DNA of 64,000 nt from Mesorhizobium hawassense (lineage in GTDB: Bacteria; Pseudomonadota; Alphaproteobacteria; Rhizobiales; Rhizobiaceae): positions 1 through 64,000 of the forward strand of contig NZ_QMBP01000011.1 in NCBI RefSeq assembly GCF_003289945.1, given 5' to 3'. The translations under genes and the position numbers were made by a program. The notes under the pieces are model-generated. The model saw nothing but the letters and a program-made list of their open reading frames with translations, was not told the origin of the DNA and did no database searches. Positions 26,403 through 34,983 of this stretch are shown one piece after another (the first letter of the stretch is position 1; every line of letters begins with the position of its first letter).

Positions 26403-26505
26403 AGACGGTGACGCCATGTCGTTTACGTTGCTCGGCTAACCGACAACGAACGCAGGCATCTCGTCGTCGACTTGCGCGATCATAGCACTCAACGCAGGCC
26501 GACAC
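26401..26505 (-). CDS. 34-residue Cys4 (zinc-ribbon-like) microprotein
   Basis: A tiny frame 14 bases downstream of the integrase stop. It starts with GTG (26503-26505), preceded by AAGGTGAGAGG, a usable ribosome site; a second GTG at 26514 would add three residues. The peptide has two CxxC pairs, ACVEC and ACVRC, ten residues apart, followed by an R/K/H-rich tail. This is a compact zinc knuckle with a nucleic-acid-binding look. It could be an integrase accessory (directionality) factor. Four regularly spaced cysteines in a frame this short are unlikely by chance, but translation is unproven. Confidence 0.5.
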   Translation of the reverse strand: MSACVECYDRASRRRDACVRCRLAEQRKRHGVTV

Positions 26506-26519
26506 CCCTCTCACCTTAA

Positions 26520-27581
26520 CTATGCGGCCTTCGCCGCGTAAATAATATGAAGCGCCTCCGGCTTTAGATGTGTGTAGCGGCGCAGCATCTTCCAATCTTT
26601 GTGCCCTGTAACCAACGCTACCTGTTCGATTGTGAACCCAGCTTCGAACAGGCGGCTCGTTCCTTCGTGCCGCAAGTCGTGAAAATGAAGGTCGTGGATG
26701 TCCAGCTCAGCACACCCTCGGCGGAAGGCTGTTCCGACTGACCTATGATTGAATGGAAAAATTCGGTCATCGCCATTCCTTCGCTTGGCCAACCGATCCT
26801 CAACAATGGTCCACGCATCGTATCCGGTTGCGGCGAACAACGGTATGCGTTGATTGTTACCGTTTTTGTTACGAGGGTCTTTGCGGTCACGGATCAGAAG
26901 CATGCGCGTGCGGGCGTCCATATCGGACCACCGCGCGTTGCATATTTCCTCCTGGCGCATCGCGGTTGCGACTGCGAAACGTATGATCTGGCCAACAGGT
27001 GCTATTTGGCGAGCGTTTGCATCGAAATGAGCGATGAGCTTGTCCAGTTCGTCCTGGGTCGGTCGCCTATCGCGCTGATGGCCTTTCCCAACAAGGCCAA
27101 GTCTTTTTAGGGCGACACGCGCCAAATCGACCGGTTCGACCTTGACGGGCAGGCCGTGCACCGCAGCGGCATGAGTCAGAATGAGCTTTACAAAGCCGAT
27201 GTCGATGCCAAGGGTCATCGGTCCGGCGCCTTGTGCGGCGCGGTCGCGACCGAAACGAATGAGCCGCTCGCGATCAAGCGCTGCGATGTTGCATTTCCCC
27301 AGATGTCTTTGGAGCATATTAAGGGCCGCGGCCTTAGAGCGGCGAGGGGACTTGCCTACATCGCACATGTCGTCGATATGAAGGTCGATAAGTTCGCCGA
27401 AGGTTTTAAGGCGCGCTATACGGGACTTGGTCGGCGTCTCACCACGATCGACCTGGCGCTCGGTTTCGGTCGCCCAGCGCCGTGCGTCGTCTCGGCGCAG
27501 GAAGGTCTCGCTGACGTAGCGACCCTTGCGACGGACTTGGACGCGCCAAGAACCGGACGAGAGCTTTGTATAGGTAGCCAT
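26520..27581 (-). CDS. Tyrosine integrase associated with dusA
   Basis: A 353-residue phage-type integrase from the ATG at 27579-27581 (MATYTKLSSGSWRVQV, the usual SAM-like AP2-type arm start). A longer frame reaches 27668 but begins with repeats of GTGCACACG. Catalytic residues are visible: R in ATAMRQEEICNARW, H and R in HFHDLRHEG, H in VTGHKDW, and the nucleophile tyrosine in RRYTHL. It points away from dusA, with its start about 115 bases from the dusA ATG, the usual layout of elements inserted in the dusA 5' end. The Cys4 microprotein follows it. Confidence 0.92.
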   Translation of the reverse strand: MATYTKLSSGSWRVQVRRKGRYVSETFLRRDDARRWATETERQVDRGETPTKSRIARLKTFGELIDLHIDDMCDVGKSPRRSKAAALNMLQRHLGKCNIAALDRERLIRFGRDRAAQGAGPMTLGIDIGFVKLILTHAAAVHGLPVKVEPVDLARVALKRLGLVGKGHQRDRRPTQDELDKLIAHFDANARQIAPVGQIIRFAVATAMRQEEICNARWSDMDARTRMLLIRDRKDPRNKNGNNQRIPLFAATGYDAWTIVEDRLAKRRNGDDRIFPFNHRSVGTAFRRGCAELDIHDLHFHDLRHEGTSRLFEAGFTIEQVALVTGHKDWKMLRRYTHLKPEALHIIYAAKAA

Positions 27582-27689
27582 TTTTTCGTGTGCGCTCCGT
27601 GTGCACTGAGAGATCGAAACGTGGCGAAAAGGGTCGTATTCTGGCGTAAATTCGTGTGCACTTGGCATGTTCTAACGATTTGATGTTAA

Positions 27690-27760
27690 AGAAAAAATGC
27701 TGAAAAATCAAGACCATAGAGTGGCCGTGGCGCCCATGATGGATTGGACGGACCGGCACT
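27690..27760 (+). other. Probable integrase attachment region (attR) in the dusA 5' end
   Basis: The start of dusA, including the conserved coding stretch for VAPMMDWTDR, is the known target of dusA integrases. A functional dusA frame is kept, so the element's own end supplies or preserves the first codons. The dusA ribosome site (TTAAAGAAAAA) is weak and A-rich, unlike the G+C-rich surroundings. The exact crossover cannot be placed without the other junction. Confidence 0.5.
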
Positions 27761-28695
27761 GCCGGTTCTTCCACCGCCAGTTGACGGGGCGCGCGTTGCT
27801 CTACACCGAGATGGTTGTGGCGGACGCGGTCATCCATGGCGCACGCGAACGACTGCTCGGTTTCGACGATGTCGAGCATCCGGTGGCGCTGCAGCTTGGC
27901 GGGTCGGATCCGGCAAAGCTCGCCGAGGCAGCGCGGATCGGCGAGGCCTTCGGCTATGACGAGATCAACCTGAATGTCGGCTGCCCGTCCGACCGCGTCC
28001 AGTCGGGAACGTTCGGCGCCTGCCTGATGAAGACGCCGGTGCTGGTGGCGGAATGCGTCGCGGCAATGAAGGCAGCGGTAAAGATCCCCGTCACGGTCAA
28101 ATGCCGCATCGGCGTCGACGACCAGGACCCCGAGCCTGCCCTCGACACGCTTGCCGACGGCGTGCTCGCAGCCGGCGCCGACGCGCTCTGGGTGCATGCC
28201 CGCAAGGCTTGGCTGGAGGGGTTGAGCCCCAAGGAGAACCGCGAAATCCCGCCGCTCGATTACGAGCGCGTCTATCGGCTGAAGGCCAGAAAACCGAATG
28301 AATTCATCGGCATCAACGGCGGCATTCAATCGCTCGGCGAAGTGTCGGCGCATCTCGGGCATGTCGATGGCGCGATGCTCGGCCGCGCCGCCTATCATAC
28401 ACCCGGTATCCTCACCGGCGTCGATGCCGCCTTCTACGGCGAGGCGGTCGCCGCCTTCGACTACGCGGCGCTGATCGACGCCATGGGCGGCTATGCCGCG
28501 CGCCATATCGAGCGGGGCGGGCGGCTCGGGCACATCACCCGCCATATGGTCGGACTGTTCCACGGCCTGCCCGGCGCGCGCCGCTTCCGCCAGATCCTTT
28601 CCACGGATGCGAACAAGCCCGGCGCCGGGCCGGAGGTGCTGAAGAACGCGTTCGCGGCAATCAATTTCGCCGCGGCCGAGGCCGAGGCGGCCTGA
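27697..28695 (+). CDS. dusA: tRNA-dihydrouridine synthase A
   Basis: A 332-residue FMN enzyme that reduces uridine 20/20a of tRNAs to dihydrouridine. Signatures: VAPMMDWTDRHCRFF at the N-terminus, TEMVVADA, HPVALQLGGSDP, and NLNVGCPSDRVQSGTFGACLM with the catalytic cysteine 96 and the longer DusA-type loop. Next come VKCRIGVDD, then VHARKAWLEGLSPKENR, and a helical C-terminus. The length is normal. The start lies at the mobile element's edge and the coding frame is intact. Confidence 0.95.
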   Translation: MLKNQDHRVAVAPMMDWTDRHCRFFHRQLTGRALLYTEMVVADAVIHGARERLLGFDDVEHPVALQLGGSDPAKLAEAARIGEAFGYDEINLNVGCPSDRVQSGTFGACLMKTPVLVAECVAAMKAAVKIPVTVKCRIGVDDQDPEPALDTLADGVLAAGADALWVHARKAWLEGLSPKENREIPPLDYERVYRLKARKPNEFIGINGGIQSLGEVSAHLGHVDGAMLGRAAYHTPGILTGVDAAFYGEAVAAFDYAALIDAMGGYAARHIERGGRLGHITRHMVGLFHGLPGARRFRQILSTDANKPGAGPEVLKNAFAAINFAAAEAEAA

Positions 28696-28704
28696 TACTT
28701 CCGG

Positions 28705-29409
28705 TTAATCCCGCAGGATCATGCGATCGCCGCGTACGTCGAAGCCCGACAACGAGCCGATGAAGTTCATGCCGAGCAGGCTTTGTTCCAGCATGCCGGG
28801 CGCGGCGACCATCACGGTCATGTCCTTGCGCACGATGCCGCCGATCGCCACCTGATCGGTCCTGACGGTCGCGGCTCGGGCCATGCCGTTGGCGGTGGAG
28901 ACGTCCACATTGTAGCTGAGCGCCGCCGGGTTGAAGCCCGCGGCTTGCGCATCCTCGGACGTCAGCACCGTGCTGGTCGCGCCGGTGTCGACCACGGCGC
29001 GCACCGGCGTGCCGTTGACCAGGATGCGGGCTTCGAAATGGCCGTTGTCGGCCTTGTCGAGCGTGACGGTCGGGCGGCCGTTCTCCACGCCGAGTGCCAG
29101 CGGGCTGCCCGGGACAAGGCCGGCGGTGACGCGGCTCGCGACGTCCTGCAACTCGTAGCGATACTGGTAGCCTGCGATCAGCACGAGCACGAACGCGGCC
29201 CAGACGCCGAGATTGCGCGCCATGTCGCCGAGCGGCCGGCCGGAGCGGAGCAGGCTGGCGCCGATCACCATGACCAGCACGCCGACCCAGATCAGCCGGC
29301 CGAAATCATTGTTGTTCATGTCGAAGGTGCTGCCGGCCGAATTGTTGAGCATGAGCAGCACGACGGCGACGCCGATCACCGCCATCACGATCCAGAATAG
29401 CCGGTTCAT
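28705..29409 (-). CDS. Membrane-anchored retropepsin-like aspartic protease (TIGR02281 type)
   Basis: A 234-residue protein with N-terminal membrane helices (about 3-21, 38-54 and 68-82). A single retropepsin-like domain follows, with the active-site VVDTGATSTVL (D141) and a later LLGMNFIGSLSGFDVRGDRM. Such clan AA proteins probably work as dimers at the inner membrane; the substrate is unknown. It lies 9 bases downstream of the DUF1289 gene in one operon and converges on dusA. Confidence 0.85.
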   Translation of the reverse strand: MNRLFWIVMAVIGVAVVLLMLNNSAGSTFDMNNNDFGRLIWVGVLVMVIGASLLRSGRPLGDMARNLGVWAAFVLVLIAGYQYRYELQDVASRVTAGLVPGSPLALGVENGRPTVTLDKADNGHFEARILVNGTPVRAVVDTGATSTVLTSEDAQAAGFNPAALSYNVDVSTANGMARAATVRTDQVAIGGIVRKDMTVMVAAPGMLEQSLLGMNFIGSLSGFDVRGDRMILRD

Positions 29410-29418
29410 GGTTCTTTC

Positions 29419-29649
29419 TCACAAAACGCCGCGCTCGCGCGCCATGCGGGTACGCCTTGTTTCGCGGCGCGGCCGCCGCTCGACCGTTTCGAACCGTGCC
29501 GGCAGTGCGGCCATCACTGACCGGCGCGCTTCAGGGGTCATCGTCAGCCAGGCGGAAATCTCGTCGCGCGTGCGCCCGCAACCGAAGCAGAAGCCGGTTT
29601 TCATGTCGATCGAACAGACCAGGATGCAGGGGGATTCGATGGCGGTCAT
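29419..29649 (-). CDS. DUF1289 protein
   Basis: A 76-residue protein with the conserved cysteine pattern SPCILVCSIDMKTGFCFGCGRT, a likely metal or iron-sulfur site, followed by EISAWLTMTPEARRSVMAALPAR and a basic tail. Members of DUF1289 are small cytoplasmic proteins of unknown function. It starts an operon with the aspartic protease and diverges from cobT. Confidence 0.88.
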   Translation of the reverse strand: MTAIESPCILVCSIDMKTGFCFGCGRTRDEISAWLTMTPEARRSVMAALPARFETVERRPRRETRRTRMARERGVL

Positions 29650-29814
29650 GCTGTTCTCTTGCCTTTATTCCACATGGTGCAACCGTCGGAGCAATGCAAG
29701 CCCTCCGCAACACGCCGCAAGGCAGCGCGTTCGCGGCATCGTCAGGCGGTTGTGCAGCACGGAGAAGGCGGCTATGCCGCGTGCAACTTCCGCAACGAAC
29801 CGCGACCGACATCT

Positions 29815-30810
29815 ATGACCGCAACGCCTTTCGACGATTTCCGAAGCCTCCTGGCGGCGTTGCCGCCCGCCGATGACGCGGCCGACGCCCGCGTCCGTGC
29901 GCTCTTCGCCAAGGCCGAAAAGCAGAAGGAATCGCTCGGTCGCATCGAGGACATAGCGGCTTGGGTGGCTGCCTGGAGCGGGCGCGCGCCGCCGGCGATC
30001 AACCGGCCCCTTGTTGCGATCTTCGCCGGCAATCACGGCGCGGTACGGCATGGCATTTCGCCGCGGCCGGTGGCTGCGACCGCCAATGAAGTCGAGCTCT
30101 GCGCCGCCGGCGGAGCAGCGATCAACCAGGTCTGCATCGCCAACGATCTCGGCCTGAAAGTCTTCGACCTGGCATTGGACATTCCCACGGCCGACATCAC
30201 CGAGGGAGCCGCGCTCGACGAGCGCGGTTGTGCCGCGACCATGGCCTTCGGCATGGAGGCGGTCGCCGGTGGCGCCGATCTTCTGTGCCTGGGCGATCTC
30301 GGGGTCGGCAATTCGACGATTGCCGCCGCGCTCTGCGCCGCGCTGTTCGGCGGCAAGGGCGCGGACTGGGTCGGCCCGGGGTCAGGCGCCGATGCGACGA
30401 TGATCACACGCAAGGCCGAGGTCGTGGATCGGGCGCTGGCGTTTCATGGTTCCGCTCTCGGCGACCCGCTCGAGGCCTTGCGGCGGGTCGGCGGTCGCGA
30501 GTTCGCGGCGATATGCGGCGCCATTCTCGCGGCGCGCATGCAGAAGATCCCCGTCCTGCTCGACGGGTTCGTGGCGACCGCCGCGGCCGCTGTCCTTTAT
30601 GCGGTCAATCCCGGCACGCTCGATCATTGCCTGCTCGCCAGCCTGTCGCTCGAGCCTGGCCACGCCAAAGCGGCCGAAGCGCTCGGATTGCGGCCGCTGC
30701 TCGACTTCGGCATCAGCCATGGCGAAGGGGTGGGGGCTGCGCTGGCCACCGGCATCGTCAAGGCCGCGGCGCTGACCAGTTCCGGCATGGCGATGGCTGT
30801 CCGGCGTTAG
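29815..30810 (+). CDS. cobT: Nicotinate-nucleotide--dimethylbenzimidazole phosphoribosyltransferase
   Basis: A 331-residue CobT that makes alpha-ribazole phosphate from nicotinate mononucleotide and 5,6-dimethylbenzimidazole, the lower-ligand step of cobalamin synthesis. Motifs: IFAGNHGAVRHGISP, AAGGAAINQVC, LGDLGVGNSTIAAAL, PVLLDGFVATAAA, and the late LLDFGISHGEGVGAALA with the catalytic glutamate. The ATG at 29815 gives the normal length; the frame is open back to 29659. I saw no cobalamin riboswitch in the upstream 165 bases. Confidence 0.94.
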   Translation: MTATPFDDFRSLLAALPPADDAADARVRALFAKAEKQKESLGRIEDIAAWVAAWSGRAPPAINRPLVAIFAGNHGAVRHGISPRPVAATANEVELCAAGGAAINQVCIANDLGLKVFDLALDIPTADITEGAALDERGCAATMAFGMEAVAGGADLLCLGDLGVGNSTIAAALCAALFGGKGADWVGPGSGADATMITRKAEVVDRALAFHGSALGDPLEALRRVGGREFAAICGAILAARMQKIPVLLDGFVATAAAAVLYAVNPGTLDHCLLASLSLEPGHAKAAEALGLRPLLDFGISHGEGVGAALATGIVKAAALTSSGMAMAVRR

Positions 30811-30826
30811 AGCCGACAAGGTTGCT

Positions 30827-32353
30827 TCAACGGCGTGCGCGCGCCGCCGCGACAGCCGTGGTCGGCAAAGCCGGCAGTTCCTCCATCACCCGGCTCAGCG
30901 GGAAGATGGCGATCGCCTCGGTGCCCTCACGCAGCTTGGAATGAAGCTCGAACTCGCCGCCATGCATGGCGAGCAGGCCCTGCACGATCGGCAGACCGAG
31001 ACCGGTTCCCTGCTCGGCGCTCTTGATGGCGATCGAGCCCTGTCCAAAGGCCGAAAGCACCACCGGAATTTCCTCTTCCGGGATGCCCGGGCCATTGTCC
31101 TTGACCGAAACATACTGGCCGCCGCCCGCCGTCCAGCCGACCCGCACGCGCACCTCGCCGCCGGACGGGGTGAACTTGATCGCGTTCGACAGAAGGTTGA
31201 GCGTGATCTGCCGCACCGCGCGCTCGTCGGCGAAGAGGCGCGGCAGGGTCTCCTCGAACTCCTGGACGATGCGGATGTCCTTGTTGCGGGCGCGCAGCTC
31301 CATCATGTGGCAGCAGTCCTCGACGATAGTCAGCAGCACCACCGGCTCCTCGTTGAGCTGGTAGCGGCCGGCTTCGATGCGCGACAGATCGAGGATCTCG
31401 TTGATCAGATCGAGCAAATGCTGGCCGGACTCATGCACGTCATGGGCATAGTCGCGGTAGGTCGGATTGTTCATCGGACCCAGCACTTCATTGGCCATCA
31501 CTTCGGAGAAGCCGAGGATGGCGTTGAGCGGCGTCCTGAGTTCGTGGCTCATCGAGGCGAGGAAGCGCGACTTCGCCAGATTGGCGTCCTCGGCGCGCCG
31601 CCTTGCCTCGTCCGACATCGATTTCGCCGTCTCCACCTCGGCGATCAGCGCGTCCTTTTCGGAGCGGAACGAGAGCAGCATCAACGAAGCCCGGTTGAGA
31701 TGACGCGCGAAATAACCGAAGAAGACAAGCGCGGCGATGAGAAGCGCCGCCATCGTGGCTTCGATCGGCATCCACAGTCGGATAACGGCGTAGACATAAA
31801 CGGCAACGGGGATGGCGAAGGTCGCGAACAGAGCGCCGCCAAGCGAGGACGCAAGGATCGCCGTCGTTGCCATCGCGATCAGCAGCACCATGGCCTTGGC
31901 CACATGGAACTGGTCGATCTGGCATGTGGCGCAGCCGATCCAGGCGAACCATGCCCAGCCAAGGCCGCACAGGAAATGGCCGATCAGGAAGTCGCGCCGC
32001 GCCAGCACCGGGTCGAGCTCGGCCGCCTCGGTTCGTTCCACGCGCCGCGCCATGAAGGCGACGATCGCGTAGCAGAGCAGCGTCGCGAGCGCCCAGATAA
32101 TGATCCGGCTCTCCAGGCCCGCCAGCCAGCCGATGCCCGCCACGGAAAGCACGAGCGGCGGGATCGCGACCGCGCTGACGATCATGGCGCGTGCATGCAG
32201 CTTCAGCAGTTCTCGGTCGAAGTCGAGGCTGCCCGCCTGCTGCGAGAGGCGGTCGCGCGTCTTGCGCACCGCACGCGCCACATCGCTGTTGCGGTGCGGT
32301 TTACGGCGGTCCACAATGAATTTATCCGCTGTGTTCGAGCGTAGCAAAGGCAT
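30827..32353 (-). CDS. Sensor histidine kinase of PleC/PdhS type
   Basis: A kinase of 508 residues from the ATG at 32351-32353 (a TTG at 32380 would add 9). Six or so membrane helices (about 60-220) are followed by a short coiled stretch. The phosphoacceptor SMSHELRTPLNAILGFSEVM (histidine near 270) and ATPase boxes (NLLSNAIKFTPSGG, DNGPGIPEEE, GTGLGLPIV) follow. The ILGFSEVM variant of the histidine box is typical of PleC, DivJ and PdhS kinases that act on DivK in alphaproteobacterial cell-cycle control. It converges on cobT, 16 bases away. Confidence 0.88.
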   Translation of the reverse strand: MPLLRSNTADKFIVDRRKPHRNSDVARAVRKTRDRLSQQAGSLDFDRELLKLHARAMIVSAVAIPPLVLSVAGIGWLAGLESRIIIWALATLLCYAIVAFMARRVERTEAAELDPVLARRDFLIGHFLCGLGWAWFAWIGCATCQIDQFHVAKAMVLLIAMATTAILASSLGGALFATFAIPVAVYVYAVIRLWMPIEATMAALLIAALVFFGYFARHLNRASLMLLSFRSEKDALIAEVETAKSMSDEARRRAEDANLAKSRFLASMSHELRTPLNAILGFSEVMANEVLGPMNNPTYRDYAHDVHESGQHLLDLINEILDLSRIEAGRYQLNEEPVVLLTIVEDCCHMMELRARNKDIRIVQEFEETLPRLFADERAVRQITLNLLSNAIKFTPSGGEVRVRVGWTAGGGQYVSVKDNGPGIPEEEIPVVLSAFGQGSIAIKSAEQGTGLGLPIVQGLLAMHGGEFELHSKLREGTEAIAIFPLSRVMEELPALPTTAVAAARARR

Positions 32354-32429
32354 ACGGACTTCAATTTCTGCGCGCGGCAATTTCCAGTTCGTTAAGCTAC
32401 GTTCGAATGATTAAGAGACTGTTTGCCAT

Positions 32430-33053
32430 ATGAGCCGTTTCGGCCCGCAAGGACCGCGCCGGCGTTACGCGGCAAGCCCGCCGCGAAGCCTCTGGCGCAA
32501 GCTGCTGGACTACGGGTTGGCCATCCTTCTGCTCGGGCTCTTGATCCTGGTGGCGGCGCGGCTCGACCGTTTTGAAACGCGCAAGGAGCAAGGCACCGCG
32601 ATCGTCAATGACGGCGATTCGATCACGCTCGGGGCAGAGCGCATCCGCATGCGCGGCATCGACGCTCCGGAGTATCAGCAGACCTGCCAGAAGGCCGGCG
32701 CCGACTATCCGTGCGGCAAGCTCGCCCGGCAGTCGCTGGTGCGGCTGATCGCCGGCAGGCCGGTTTCCTGCAGCGGCTGGCAGCGAGACCGCTACGGCCG
32801 GCTGCTCGGCGACTGCAAGGCAGGCGACACCGATCTCAACCGTTCCCAGGTGCAGGCCGGATGGGCAGTCGCCTTCGGCGATTTCGAGACGGAAGAAGCG
32901 GTGGCGAGGGTGGCGAAGGTCGGCATCTGGGCGGGCACATTCGAGGAGCCGCGGGACTGGCGCGACGGCCATCACGATGCGCCGGTCGAGCGCAAGCACG
33001 GTATGCTGGCCTCGTTCGGCGATGCATTGCGCGAATTCATTCGCTTCTGGTGA
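32430..33053 (+). CDS. Membrane-anchored thermonuclease-like protein
   Basis: A 207-residue protein with one N-terminal membrane helix (LDYGLAILLLGLLILVAA, about 28-45) and a staphylococcal-nuclease fold: IVNDGDSITLGAERIRMRG, IDAPEYQQTC, and RDRYGRLLGDCKAG with the catalytic arginines. It should act as a secreted or anchored Ca2+-dependent nuclease, or an inactive relative. The start codon lies 76 bases from the divergent kinase start. Confidence 0.87.
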   Translation: MSRFGPQGPRRRYAASPPRSLWRKLLDYGLAILLLGLLILVAARLDRFETRKEQGTAIVNDGDSITLGAERIRMRGIDAPEYQQTCQKAGADYPCGKLARQSLVRLIAGRPVSCSGWQRDRYGRLLGDCKAGDTDLNRSQVQAGWAVAFGDFETEEAVARVAKVGIWAGTFEEPRDWRDGHHDAPVERKHGMLASFGDALREFIRFW

Positions 33054-33100
33054 GGGACGGACCGGCGCTCTAGGATCGGTGAGGGAATTGGGAGGATAGA

Positions 33101-33712
33101 ATGAAGCTGTTCGACGGTGGCCGGGCCCCCAATCCCCGGCGGGTGCGCGTCTTCCTCGCCGAAAAGGGGCTGACGGTTCCGCTGGTGCCGGTCGACATGG
33201 GCGCGCTGGAGCATCGCGGCGACGAGGTGGCGCAGCGCAACCCACTGCGGCGCCTGCCGGTGCTCGAGCTCGATGACGGCACCATCATCACAGAATCGAT
33301 CGCGATCTGCCGCTATTTCGAGGAGTTGCATCCCGAGCCGGCGCTGTTCGGCGAGGGCGCGCTCGGCAAGGCAATGGTCGAGATGTGGCAAAGACGCCTG
33401 GAACTGAACCTCATGGTCAGCGTCGCGGCCGCGTTCCGGCACATCCATCCGGCGATGAAGGAGTGGGAAGTGCCGCAGATTCCGGAATGGGGCGAGGCCA
33501 ACAAGCCGAAGGCGATCGAATTCCTGCATCTCCTCGACAAGGAACTGGCGCAGCGGGAATTCGCCGCGGGCGATGCCTATTCGGTCGCCGACATCACCGG
33601 TATGATCGCCGTCGATTTCATGAAACCAGCCCGCATCAAGGTGCCGGAGGAGTGCACGAACGTGCTGCGCTGGTATGCGGCGCTGACGAGCCGGCCGAGC
33701 GCAACGGCCTGA
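33101..33712 (+). CDS. Glutathione S-transferase
   Basis: A 203-residue protein with the thioredoxin-like N-terminal GST domain (MKLFDGGRAPNPRRVRVFLAE, NPLRRLPVLELDDG, and TESIAICRYFEE for glutathione binding) and an all-helical C-terminal domain (AGDAYSVADIT). The family conjugates or reduces with glutathione. GGGAGGATAGA precedes the ATG. It follows the thermonuclease gene by 47 bases and may be co-transcribed. Confidence 0.9.
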   Translation: MKLFDGGRAPNPRRVRVFLAEKGLTVPLVPVDMGALEHRGDEVAQRNPLRRLPVLELDDGTIITESIAICRYFEELHPEPALFGEGALGKAMVEMWQRRLELNLMVSVAAAFRHIHPAMKEWEVPQIPEWGEANKPKAIEFLHLLDKELAQREFAAGDAYSVADITGMIAVDFMKPARIKVPEECTNVLRWYAALTSRPSATA

Positions 33713-33739
33713 GCGACGCTATTGGATAGATCGCCGGAT

Positions 33740-34357
33740 ATGAGCGAAACGCTGGAGCGCCTTACCGCGAAGGTGCGGGCCTGTCGCATTTGCGTGGAAC
33801 ATCCGCTCGGCCGGCCCTTGCCGCACGAACCGCGGCCGGTTCTCCTGCCGTCTTCGCGGGCGCGCATCCTGCTCGCCAGCCAGGCGCCCGGCACCAAGGT
33901 GCATCTGTCGGGCATGCCGTTCACCGATACCTCGGGAGATCGGTTGAGAAGCTGGCTCGGCGTCACCTCGCAGGAATTCTATGACACCGGAAAATTCGCC
34001 ATCGTGCCGATGGGCTTCTGTTTTCCGGGGCAGGACGCCAAAGGCGGCGATCTGCCGCCGCGTCGCGAATGCGCGCCGGCCTGGCGCGCCCAGTTGATGG
34101 CACTGATGCCGCAGATCAATTTGGTGCTAACCATCGGCGGCTATGCGCAGGCCTGGCACATGGGCACGGGGCGCCTGCCGTCGCTGACGGAGACGGTCAG
34201 AAATTGGCGCGACATATGGGATGGATCGGGCGTTGCGAAAGTGCTGCCGCTGCCGCATCCGTCCTGGCGGAACACCGGCTGGCTGAAGAAGAATCCCTGG
34301 TTTGAAATGGATTTGCTGCCCTTCCTGAGGTCGGAAATCCGCTATCGCATCGATTAG
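33740..34357 (+). CDS. Uracil-DNA glycosylase superfamily protein
   Basis: A 205-residue protein. An N-terminal CRIC-type segment (VRACRICVEHPLGRPL) is followed by the UDG motif A-like LLASQAPGTKVHLSGMPFTD and the motif B-like LPLPHPSWRN. The VPMGFCFPGQ segment is typical of a clade of UDG-like proteins found in proteobacteria. It may remove uracil from DNA or be a non-repair relative. A TTG at 33722 would add 6 residues. It follows the GST gene closely. Confidence 0.82.
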   Translation: MSETLERLTAKVRACRICVEHPLGRPLPHEPRPVLLPSSRARILLASQAPGTKVHLSGMPFTDTSGDRLRSWLGVTSQEFYDTGKFAIVPMGFCFPGQDAKGGDLPPRRECAPAWRAQLMALMPQINLVLTIGGYAQAWHMGTGRLPSLTETVRNWRDIWDGSGVAKVLPLPHPSWRNTGWLKKNPWFEMDLLPFLRSEIRYRID

Positions 34358-34380
34358 ACATTCCGCAAGATATCACTCGC

Positions 34381-34400
34381 TTTTGCCGACATCGGCAGAA
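34381..34400. promoter_or_regulatory. Palindromic operator upstream of the Lrp-type gene
   Basis: TGCCGA-CA-TCGGCA (34384-34397) is a perfect palindrome flanked by TTT and GAA, extending the symmetry. It lies 67 bases before the regulator ATG and is a candidate autoregulatory site for the Lrp/AsnC protein. It also follows the UDG stop, but a two-base loop argues against a terminator. Confidence 0.45.
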
Positions 34401-34466
34401 TTTCTTTCTTGTGAAAGCCTCCGATAAAAGGGATTATAGCCAAACTATTCCCCTGGAGCCTCCCCC

Positions 34467-34958
34467 ATGGATCGCCTCGACAGAAAAATTCTCCGCCTCC
34501 TGCAGGAGGACGCCACGCTTGCGGTGGCCGACGTCGCCAAGAAAGTCGGCCTGTCCACCACGCCGTGCTGGCGGCGCATCCAGAAGCTCGAGGAAGAGGG
34601 CGTCATCAAGCGCCGCGTCGCAATCCTCGACCATGAGAAGGTCAATGTGCGCGTCACCGTGTTTGTGTCGATCCGCACCAATTCGCACAGCCATGAATGG
34701 CTGCGCCGCTTCTCCGAGGTCATCCAGGAGTTTCCCGAGGTGGTCGAGTTCTACCGCATGAGCGGCGACGTCGATTACCTGCTGCGCGTCGTGGTGCCGG
34801 ACATCGCGGCTTACGATGCCTTCTACAAGCGGCTGATCGCCAAGATCGAAATCCGCGACGTGTCCTCGTCCTTCGCCATGGAGCAGATCAAATACACGAC
34901 CGAGATTCCGCTCGACTACATGATGCTGGACAAGGAATCGGGCGCGAACGCGGCGTGA
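34467..34958 (+). CDS. Lrp/AsnC-family transcriptional regulator
   Basis: A 163-residue regulator. The N-terminal winged helix opens MDRLDRKILRLLQEDATLAV and has VAKKVGLSTTPCWRRIQKLEEEGVI. The C-terminal RAM ligand domain (about 70-150) contains VVEFYRMSGDVDYLLRVVV. Such proteins sense amino acids and control their metabolism or transport. GGAGCCTCCCCC precedes the ATG. No obvious target gene lies next to it. Confidence 0.92.
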   Translation: MDRLDRKILRLLQEDATLAVADVAKKVGLSTTPCWRRIQKLEEEGVIKRRVAILDHEKVNVRVTVFVSIRTNSHSHEWLRRFSEVIQEFPEVVEFYRMSGDVDYLLRVVVPDIAAYDAFYKRLIAKIEIRDVSSSFAMEQIKYTTEIPLDYMMLDKESGANAA

Positions 34959-34983
34959 TCGACCGCGGCCATTGGCCGTCGGG

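Larger units (their letters stand above)
22132..27696. mobile_element. Integrative mobilizable element at dusA (minimum extent)
   Basis: traD, traC, oriT, traA, alpA, the Cys4 gene and an integrase beside dusA form one mobile module. The right end is at the 5' end of dusA. I searched by eye for a second copy of the dusA 5' sequence further left and found none, so the left end may lie anywhere up to or beyond the window edge. The upstream accessory genes may belong to it. There are no type IV secretion genes, so it looks mobilizable rather than self-transmissible. Confidence 0.7.

Noticed and set aside
27690..27760. Search for the second attachment site (direct repeat of the dusA 5' end) to the left
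   Set aside because: No clear second copy of the dusA start sequence found by eye in the window, so the left boundary is left open.
29650..29814. Possible cobalamin riboswitch before cobT
   Set aside because: No B12-box or conserved core sequence seen in the 165 bases upstream.
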